Below, piece after piece: positions 1 to 4,368 of a stretch of DNA of 5,742 nucleotides (within the stretch, counting starts at the first letter, position 1; each line of letters begins with the position of its first letter). Location of the stretch: the NCBI GenBank assembly GCA_003154055.1, contig PMCH01000022.1, forward strand, positions 1 through 5,742. The letters run 5' to 3'. A program made the translations under genes and the position numbers. Under the pieces are notes generated by a model that searched no databases, was not told the DNA's origin, and worked only from the letters and a program-made list of their open reading frames with translations. Origin of the DNA: Acidobacteriaceae bacterium (lineage in GTDB: Bacteria; Acidobacteriota; Terriglobia; Terriglobales; Acidobacteriaceae).

Positions 1-38
1 TTGCTGCTTTTCTTCTTTGCTTTCTTTTTGGTTGCCAT
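1..38 (-). CDS. Partial CDS, N-terminus of a lysine-rich protein of unknown identity
   Basis: Only the first 12 codons are in the window. They read M-A-T-K-K-K-A-K-K-K-S-S from the ATG at 38-36 and run off the left edge. Six of the 12 residues are lysine. The start is supported by a strong Shine-Dalgarno sequence (AAGGGAG on the minus strand, plus-strand 48-54) lying 9 nt before the ATG, and by a plausible promoter further upstream. Such a basic, low-complexity start is seen in histone H1-like or HU-like nucleoid proteins with lysine tails and in some small nucleic-acid-binding proteins, but 12 residues cannot tell these apart and I assign no function. The gene is divergent from the thiolase across a 320-bp intergenic region. 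Start and strand are fairly sure; identity is unknown. Confidence 0.65.
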   Translation of the reverse strand, partial: MATKKKAKKKSS

Positions 39-47
39 GGTTCTATT

Positions 48-54
48 CTCCCTT
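48..54 (-). promoter_or_regulatory. Ribosome binding site of the lysine-rich gene
   Basis: On the minus strand this reads AAGGGAG, with 9 nt to the ATG at 38. It fixes the start of the otherwise truncated left gene. Its first base coincides with the last base of an upstream hairpin (54-70), so folding of the leader could affect access to it. Confidence 0.6.
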
Positions 55-70
55 TCCATTTGTCATGGAA
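54..70 (-). repeat. Perfect inverted repeat (hairpin) next to the left gene's RBS
   Basis: TTCCAT at 54-59 and ATGGAA at 65-70 are exact reverse complements separated by 5 nt. In a minus-strand transcript this is a 6-bp hairpin ending exactly where the Shine-Dalgarno sequence begins. The pairing is seen directly in the sequence; a regulatory role is inferred. Confidence 0.5.
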
Positions 71-72
71 TC

Positions 73-94
73 TTGCAACGGTCTTATGTTGCAA
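73..94 (-). repeat. Perfect inverted repeat TTGCAAC-N8-GTTGCAA
   Basis: TTGCAAC at 73-79 and GTTGCAA at 88-94 are exact reverse complements with an 8-nt spacer. Each arm also contains the self-complementary hexamer TTGCAA. The element sits just downstream of the candidate -10 (102-107), so it would cover roughly +1 to +22 of the minus-strand transcript. It could be a repressor operator bound as DNA or the first hairpin of the mRNA leader; the sequence alone does not decide. Confidence 0.5.
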
Positions 95-101
95 CTGATT
101 G

Positions 102-131
102 AATGTAAGAGTCAACGCATAATGAAGTCAA
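102..131 (-). promoter_or_regulatory. Candidate sigma-70-type promoter for the lysine-rich gene
   Basis: On the minus strand a -35-like TTGACT (plus 126-131, 5 of 6 matches to TTGACA) is followed after 18 bp by TACATT (plus 102-107, 4 of 6 matches to TATAAT). A start near position 95 would give a leader of about 57 nt. The location fits the gene start and the local AT-richness, but the -10 is imperfect, so this is a moderate-confidence prediction. Confidence 0.4.
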
Positions 132-173
132 GAGAAAAATGACTGTTTGTGGAGCGCGCAACGATGTACCAAA

Positions 174-220
174 GTCACCGCGCGCGAGCCGTCAGGAAAA
201 AAATCACTCGCCGCTGTGAC
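174..220. repeat. Imperfect GC-rich inverted repeat
   Basis: GTCAC at 174-178 pairs with GTGAC at 216-220. After one mismatch the pairing continues (180-182 with 212-214) and, past a single-base bulge, 184-188 pairs with 207-211. The loop is about 18 nt and includes AAAAAAA. It lies outside both predicted transcripts, so it may act as DNA, or not at all. GCGCGC at 154-159 could compete for the 180-185 arm. Confidence 0.35.
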
Positions 221-266
221 CTTCATGCCCCGCGATCGAAAAATCAAACGGACGTTCGCCTGCGAT

Positions 267-292
267 CGGCTATCTAGCCGCGCGGAACCGCG
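267..292. repeat. Two abutting palindromes over the thiolase -35 region
   Basis: CGGCTA-TC-TAGCCG (267-280) is a perfect 14-bp dyad. It is followed with no gap by CGCGG-AA-CCGCG (281-292), a perfect 12-bp dyad. The loops are only 2 nt, too tight for good RNA hairpins, which favours protein-binding DNA sites. They end 17 bp before the TATAAT at 310-315, exactly where a -35 element would be. Operators of TetR- or GntR-type regulators have this general geometry, but no specific regulator is recognised. Confidence 0.4.
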
Positions 293-309
293 GGGTGTCT
301 TCCGACATC

Positions 310-315
310 TATAAT
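310..315 (+). promoter_or_regulatory. Candidate -10 box of the thiolase gene
   Basis: The hexamer is a perfect TATAAT, 43 bp upstream of the thiolase ATG. A start near 322 gives a leader of about 37 nt. At 16-18 bp upstream there is no recognisable TTGACA; that position is occupied by the second palindrome. No TG extension precedes the hexamer. The promoter may therefore need an activator, or be controlled through the palindromes. Confidence 0.45.
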
Positions 316-345
316 GTGAGACAGTTTTAGAAGTGAAGAGTTGTG

Positions 346-351
346 AAGGAG
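346..351 (+). promoter_or_regulatory. Ribosome binding site of the thiolase gene
   Basis: AAGGAG lies 7 nt before the ATG at 359. Another ATG at 355 is out of frame and only 3 nt from this site; it opens a 6-codon reading frame ending at 375. Spacing and frame therefore select 359 as the start. Confidence 0.8.
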
Positions 352-358
352 CGCATGG

Positions 359-1552
359 ATGGCTGGCTCGAATGATGTCGTGATTATTTCGGGATGCCGC
401 ACCCCGATCGGAAAATTTCAGGGAAGCCTGAGTGACCTCAGTGCTCCGCAACTGGGCGCCATCGCCGTGCGGGAAGCAGTGAAGCGCGCGAATCTCGATC
501 CGCGACAGGTGGACGAGTGCATCATGGGCAACGTGGTCTCCGCGGGGCTTGGCCAGAATCCGGCGCGGCAGGCGGCCATCTTCGGCGGCCTCTCACCCGA
601 AGTGGGTGCGATGACCATCAACAAAGTCTGCGGCTCGGGATTGAAAGCGGTCGCGCTCGCCGCGCAGGCCATCGAGACCGGTAACGGTTCCATCGTCGTC
701 GCCGGGGGCATGGAGTCCATGACGAACGCACCGTATCTCTTGCCGAACGCGCGCAAAGGATATCGCCTGGGCAACGGGCAGGTGGTCGACTCCATGGTGC
801 ACGACGGTCTCTGGGACATCTACAACGACTACCACATGGGCTTGAGCGGCGAGAACGTCGCCGAGAAGTATGGCATTACCCGCGAAGAGCAAGACGAGTT
901 CGCGGTGAACTCGCACCGCAAGGCCATCGCGGCCCAGAAAGAATGCCGTTTCCAGTCGCAGATCGTGCCGGTCGAGACTCCCGCGAAAAAGAAAGGCCAG
1001 CCCGCTGTGATTTTCGACAAGGACGAGGGCCCGCGCGAAGACTCGACCATCGAAGTGCTGCGTTCGCTGAAGCCGGCGTTCAAGAAAGATGGCACGGTCA
1101 CGGCGGGCAATGCCCCGGGCGTAAACGATGGGGCGGCGGCACTGGTGGTGACCAGCGCCGAGCGTGCGAAGGAGCTTGGCGCGGCTGCCATGGTGCGCAT
1201 CGTGGCCCAAGCCACCAGCGGTGTTGAGCCGAAGTGGGTCATGATGGCTCCGGTCGGGGCCGTGCAGAAGATCTGGCAGAAGACGGGCTGGAAGAAGGAC
1301 GACGTCGATCTCTACGAGCTGAACGAGGCCTTCTCGGTGCAAGCGCTGGGAGTGATCCGCGAGCTCGGCCTCGACATGAACCGGGTGAACGTGAACGGAG
1401 GGGCCGTGGCCCTGGGACACCCCATCGGCGCCAGCGGTGCGCGCGTGCTGGTCACGCTGATCTACGAGATGATCCGCCGCGACGTGCACCGCGGGATCGC
1501 CGCGCTGTGCCTGGGCGGTGGGAATGCGGTGGCGATGGCGGTCGAGCGCTAG
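359..1552 (+). CDS. atoB: Acetyl-CoA acetyltransferase (thiolase)
   Basis: This complete 397-residue protein has the usual length of a bacterial thiolase. It should catalyse reversible condensation of two acetyl-CoA to acetoacetyl-CoA (EC 2.3.1.9) in the cytoplasm. The acyl-accepting cysteine is Cys91 in NKVCGSGLKAV. NEAF (322-325) holds the oxyanion-hole Asn, His354 lies in GGAVALGHPIGASG, and the second catalytic cysteine is Cys384 in CLGGGNAVAM. The N-terminal signature SGCRTPIGKF (11-20) and the YHMGLSGENVA segment (158-168) fit the biosynthetic acetoacetyl-CoA type better than the long-chain FadA type. Residue 253 is Pro in GNAPGVNDGAA, where many homologues have Ser; this variant is known in the family and the catalytic set is intact. 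The symbol could equally be phaA or thlA, since the sequence cannot separate ketogenic, PHB or butyrate-type roles and no pathway partner is adjacent. The gene appears monocistronic and converges with the downstream kinase gene. Confidence 0.96.
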   Translation: MAGSNDVVIISGCRTPIGKFQGSLSDLSAPQLGAIAVREAVKRANLDPRQVDECIMGNVVSAGLGQNPARQAAIFGGLSPEVGAMTINKVCGSGLKAVALAAQAIETGNGSIVVAGGMESMTNAPYLLPNARKGYRLGNGQVVDSMVHDGLWDIYNDYHMGLSGENVAEKYGITREEQDEFAVNSHRKAIAAQKECRFQSQIVPVETPAKKKGQPAVIFDKDEGPREDSTIEVLRSLKPAFKKDGTVTAGNAPGVNDGAAALVVTSAERAKELGAAAMVRIVAQATSGVEPKWVMMAPVGAVQKIWQKTGWKKDDVDLYELNEAFSVQALGVIRELGLDMNRVNVNGGAVALGHPIGASGARVLVTLIYEMIRRDVHRGIAALCLGGGNAVAMAVER

Positions 1553-1586
1553 ACTTACCGAAAGGCATCGCTCGCATGGGCTGGCT

Positions 1587-4229
1587 TTATTTGTCCATCG
1601 CCGAGGTCCAGTTGAGGAAGACAGTGAGCGGTGCAGCTGCGGATTCGTCCACTTGCGTGGCAATCAGGAATCTTTGTCCGTCGGCACTCACGTCGTAGGA
1701 GTAAAAATCCTGCGAGGAGATGGGCTGCCGACGGTGGGTTTGGAACAGGGCCACCGGGGAGCCAGAGGCAAAGCTCGCGCCTGTCGAAACCGGCACCGCC
1801 ATCATCTTTGAGTCCCGCGACAAAAAGAACAACTCCTTGCCGTCCTTGCGCCAGCGGGGTTCCTGCCCGCCCCCGCTCGACACCTGCCATTTCCCGTTCC
1901 CACCAGGGAAGGGAGCAACATAAATTTCCAGGCTGCCCGACTCATTGGATGCGTATGCCACCCACCGGCCATCCGGAGAAAACTGTGCTCCCTTCACTAC
2001 CCACCCTTGGATCAGCGGCTTCAGAGCGCGTTCCGGCAAGGTGAGATACCACAATTCATGGCTGCGCCGGGTCAGGATGTACTTGCCGTCGCGCGACCAG
2101 TCCAGAGAATTGAAGGCGCTACCGCCCGCTTCCGCGATCTCCTGTTCGGCGCCGGAGCCGTCCGAATTTTTCAGATAGAGGCGGAAGTTGAGGCTGCGAT
2201 TGGAGCTGAGTACCAGCTGTTTGCCATCGGGGCTCCAGGCTGGCGTCGTATCCAACGCAGGATCGAAGGTTAACCGGGTGGTGGTATCACGCGCCGGATC
2301 CTGGACCCAGACATCAATGTTTCGCCCGTCCTGGTCGGTCTGGTCGGTAGCGATCCTATGCCCGTCAGGCGAAAGTTGCACATTGTTGTACCAGGAAGGC
2401 TTACTGATCGTGCCCACTGTCTTTCCGTTGCGGTCAAACCACGTCAGCTGCGAAAGGTACACGCCCTTTCCGGTCTGGGCGACCAGTACCTCGCCGCCGG
2501 AGACGCTGAACGCGGCCCGGTAGACCTGCGGAAAATACAACACCTCGTCGCTCAAAGTGTGGGGCTCTCCACTCAGCGCGAAGTGCCGCAGGTCGAAAGG
2601 TTGCACCACCAGCGTCTTGTCGCGCATGTACAGCAGGTAGCCGGGATCGGAATAGGAGGCATTGGAACTGGCGCTCACGACAAAATGTTTTTCCGCGGAA
2701 TCCAGTGCGCCGACAAAGATTGCGTTGATGCCTGGCCTTCCACTGAAATTGGCAGCGAGGTAAAGGAAGTGTTTTCCATCCGGCAGGAACTCTGGCCAGC
2801 GATGACCGACCTCCGCGCGTGCGGTGTCGACTTTCGTCAATTCCGCGGGAGAGCCTCCCGAAGACGGCACTCGGAACAAGGCTCCCAGTGCGTCGGGGGA
2901 GAATATGATGGTGCCCTCGCGATTCCAGGCGCCGCCGCGGCCGTTGGGAGCATCGCACAGCACCTGTACCTGTCCTCCCGATGCATCCACTTTCTTGAGC
3001 TTTCCGTCCGCAAAGAACCCGATCGATTTTCCGTCCGGAGACCAGAAGGGATAGCTTGCCCCGTGTGTACCCTCCAACGAAATCGTCCGCCGGCTTCCGA
3101 CTTCGTACGTCCAAAGCATGTAATCGTTCGCCGGCGGGGAATAGGCGACCATGGCCAGCGTGCGCCCGTCGGGAGACAGCGTCACATCGTTCGCAGCGAA
3201 GGGAACCGACGCGTGAAAATACATTGCAGGCAGTCGCCGGTGGCTGGTGGACCACCAGGCTGTGCCGCCAGCCAATGCGAGCAGGAAGAATGCGGCCGTC
3301 AATATCCAACTCACCCGCTGCCCCGGCGCGCGCCCGGACGGCACTCGCTCCACACCTCCCGCCTGCGAGCCGCTTTCGGCGATCCATTTCAGTTCTGCTG
3401 CCAGGTCACTGGCACTCTGCCAGCGTTCATCAGGATCTTTCGCCAGGCATTTCTTGACGACTCGCTCCAGCGCTGGCGGCGTGAGAGGTTGGATCGTGGA
3501 GATGGGCGGCGGTTCGGTCGTCAGGATGGCGGCGATCAAACTCGCCCGGCTCTTGCCCGCAAACGCTGGCTTGCCCGTCGCCATTTCGTAGATTACTTCG
3601 CCCAGCGCAAAAATGTCGGCGCGCGCATCGATCTCTTTTCCTTCCAGTTGCTCGGGCGCCATGTACTGGAAGGTGCCGACGATCGTGCCCTGACTCGTCA
3701 GTTTCGCCTGATCCATCGTCATCTCGGTCAGCGCGGTTGCCAGGGGTGCGGGGCCGGAATCTTTCGCTAAACCGAAATCCATGAGCTTGGCCCCCGTCTT
3801 GGTGAGCATGACATTCGAGGGTTTGAGATCACGGTGGACAATCCCCAGCTTGTGGGCTTTGGCGAGCGCATCGGCAATTTGCGCTGCGTAACGCAGAGTC
3901 TGGTCGGGAGGGAGCGAGCCCTTCATCAGCCGCTGCTCCAGCGTTTCACCCTCCACCAGTTCCATGACGAGGAAGTCGACACCATCCTGATGGCCGATGT
4001 CATGCAGCGTGCAGATGTGAGGGTGCGAGAGTTTGGAAATGGCTTTTGCTTCGCGCTCCAGCCGCTGGCGCAGGTTGGGATCGGAAGCCAGATTAGCCGG
4101 AAGAACCTTGATGGCGACATCGCGCTCGAGCCGCGTGTCGCGTGCCCGATAGACCTCACCCATGCCGCCCGCACCCAGCGGAGACTGGATTTCATACGGT
4201 CCGAGTTTGGTGCCAGAAGTAAGGGCCAT
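1587..4229 (-). CDS. Receptor-type Ser/Thr protein kinase with PD40 beta-propeller
   Basis: This complete 880-residue protein is a membrane-anchored eukaryotic-like Ser/Thr kinase (PknB/Pkn family). The kinase domain spans about 12-283: glycine loop GAGGMGEV (19-26), Lys41 in VAIK, HRDLKPSN (132-139) with catalytic Asp134, DFG (151-153), a long activation segment, GTFQYMAPEQ (185-194), DIFALG (205-210) and Arg269. All catalytic residues are present and it is an RD kinase, so it should be active and controlled by activation-loop phosphorylation. One hydrophobic helix (about 306-326) follows a proline/glycine-rich linker. The rest is a PD40/WD40-like propeller with motif copies near 352, 397, 482, 620, 666, 712, 751, 794 and 848, presumably periplasmic and sensing or binding a partner. 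The ending, FLNWTSAMDK, is typical of acidobacterial members. An in-frame TGA at 4241-4239 with no start codon between fixes the ATG at 4229. No Shine-Dalgarno sequence is present. The ligand and substrates are unknown. Confidence 0.96.
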   Translation of the reverse strand: MALTSGTKLGPYEIQSPLGAGGMGEVYRARDTRLERDVAIKVLPANLASDPNLRQRLEREAKAISKLSHPHICTLHDIGHQDGVDFLVMELVEGETLEQRLMKGSLPPDQTLRYAAQIADALAKAHKLGIVHRDLKPSNVMLTKTGAKLMDFGLAKDSGPAPLATALTEMTMDQAKLTSQGTIVGTFQYMAPEQLEGKEIDARADIFALGEVIYEMATGKPAFAGKSRASLIAAILTTEPPPISTIQPLTPPALERVVKKCLAKDPDERWQSASDLAAELKWIAESGSQAGGVERVPSGRAPGQRVSWILTAAFFLLALAGGTAWWSTSHRRLPAMYFHASVPFAANDVTLSPDGRTLAMVAYSPPANDYMLWTYEVGSRRTISLEGTHGASYPFWSPDGKSIGFFADGKLKKVDASGGQVQVLCDAPNGRGGAWNREGTIIFSPDALGALFRVPSSGGSPAELTKVDTARAEVGHRWPEFLPDGKHFLYLAANFSGRPGINAIFVGALDSAEKHFVVSASSNASYSDPGYLLYMRDKTLVVQPFDLRHFALSGEPHTLSDEVLYFPQVYRAAFSVSGGEVLVAQTGKGVYLSQLTWFDRNGKTVGTISKPSWYNNVQLSPDGHRIATDQTDQDGRNIDVWVQDPARDTTTRLTFDPALDTTPAWSPDGKQLVLSSNRSLNFRLYLKNSDGSGAEQEIAEAGGSAFNSLDWSRDGKYILTRRSHELWYLTLPERALKPLIQGWVVKGAQFSPDGRWVAYASNESGSLEIYVAPFPGGNGKWQVSSGGGQEPRWRKDGKELFFLSRDSKMMAVPVSTGASFASGSPVALFQTHRRQPISSQDFYSYDVSADGQRFLIATQVDESAAAPLTVFLNWTSAMDK

Positions 4230-4240
4230 GGGTGCGCGTC

Positions 4241-4246
4241 ATTATA
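4241..4246 (-). promoter_or_regulatory. Candidate -10 box giving a near-leaderless kinase mRNA
   Basis: On the minus strand this is a perfect TATAAT, with only 11 nt between it and the kinase ATG. Initiation 6-7 nt downstream would leave a 5' leader of about 4-5 nt. The intervening bases (GACGCGCACCC) contain no Shine-Dalgarno sequence, which agrees with a leaderless-type start. No good -35 hexamer is seen 16-18 bp upstream; that zone carries a weak 5-bp dyad (GAAGG 4251-4255 and CCTTC 4265-4269). Confidence 0.45.
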
Positions 4247-4368
4247 GCCCGAAGGGAGGGGCATCCTTCCCCGTGCCCGCGCCGGGATGGCTGGAAGGCA
4301 GACGGCTCATGGCTGGCGTAAACCGTCTTCTCGCCGACGATTTCAACGACGCCGCAGCGTCGCAGTTC

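Larger units (their letters stand above)
39..358. other. Divergent intergenic region (320 bp)
   Basis: No credible gene lies here. The left part (39-150) is AT-richer and carries the RBS, two hairpins and candidate promoter of the minus-strand lysine-rich gene. The middle (154-220) has an imperfect GC-rich inverted repeat with an A7 tract in its loop. The right part (230-350) carries two CGATCG hexamers exactly 30 bp apart (233-238 and 263-268), two abutting palindromes (267-292), a perfect TATAAT (310-315) and the thiolase RBS. A reading frame on the minus strand through 128-451 overlaps both promoter regions and the thiolase start and shows no gene-like composition. Confidence 0.7.

Noticed and set aside
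284..305. GGAACC at 284-289 as an ECF sigma -35 element for the thiolase
   Set aside because: No matching ECF -10 motif lies at the required 15-17 bp spacing, and the hexamer is part of the second palindrome.
355..375. ATG at 355 opening a 6-codon frame over the thiolase start
   Set aside because: It is too close to the RBS (3 nt) and stops at once. The overlapping ATG at 359 has proper spacing and matches the family N-terminus. A leader-peptide role is possible but unsupported.
593..1663. 356-codon open frame on the minus strand, antisense to the thiolase
   Set aside because: It is a composition shadow of GC-rich third positions: His/Arg/Asp-rich with no recognisable domain, and it overlaps an intact conserved enzyme along most of its length.
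2434..3387. 317-codon open frame on the minus strand, out of frame within the kinase gene
   Set aside because: It is Arg/Gly/Ala-rich with no domain and lies entirely inside the propeller coding sequence. The kinase frame is intact from start to stop, so no frameshift is needed to explain it.
2358..3770. 470-codon open frame on the plus strand, antisense to the Ser/Thr kinase
   Set aside because: It has no family motif and lies wholly inside a kinase/propeller gene whose motifs are all in the other strand's frame.
4300..4328. Inverted repeat AGACGG / CCGTCT in the gap between the two kinase genes
   Set aside because: The 6-bp arms have a 17-nt loop and no U-tract; this is expected by chance in GC-rich DNA.
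4347..4362. Hairpin CGACGC-N4-GCGTCG just after the histidine kinase stop, as a terminator
   Set aside because: The stem is only 6 bp and is followed on the minus strand by GTTGAAAT, not a U-tract. It could contribute to factor-dependent termination but does not qualify as an intrinsic terminator.
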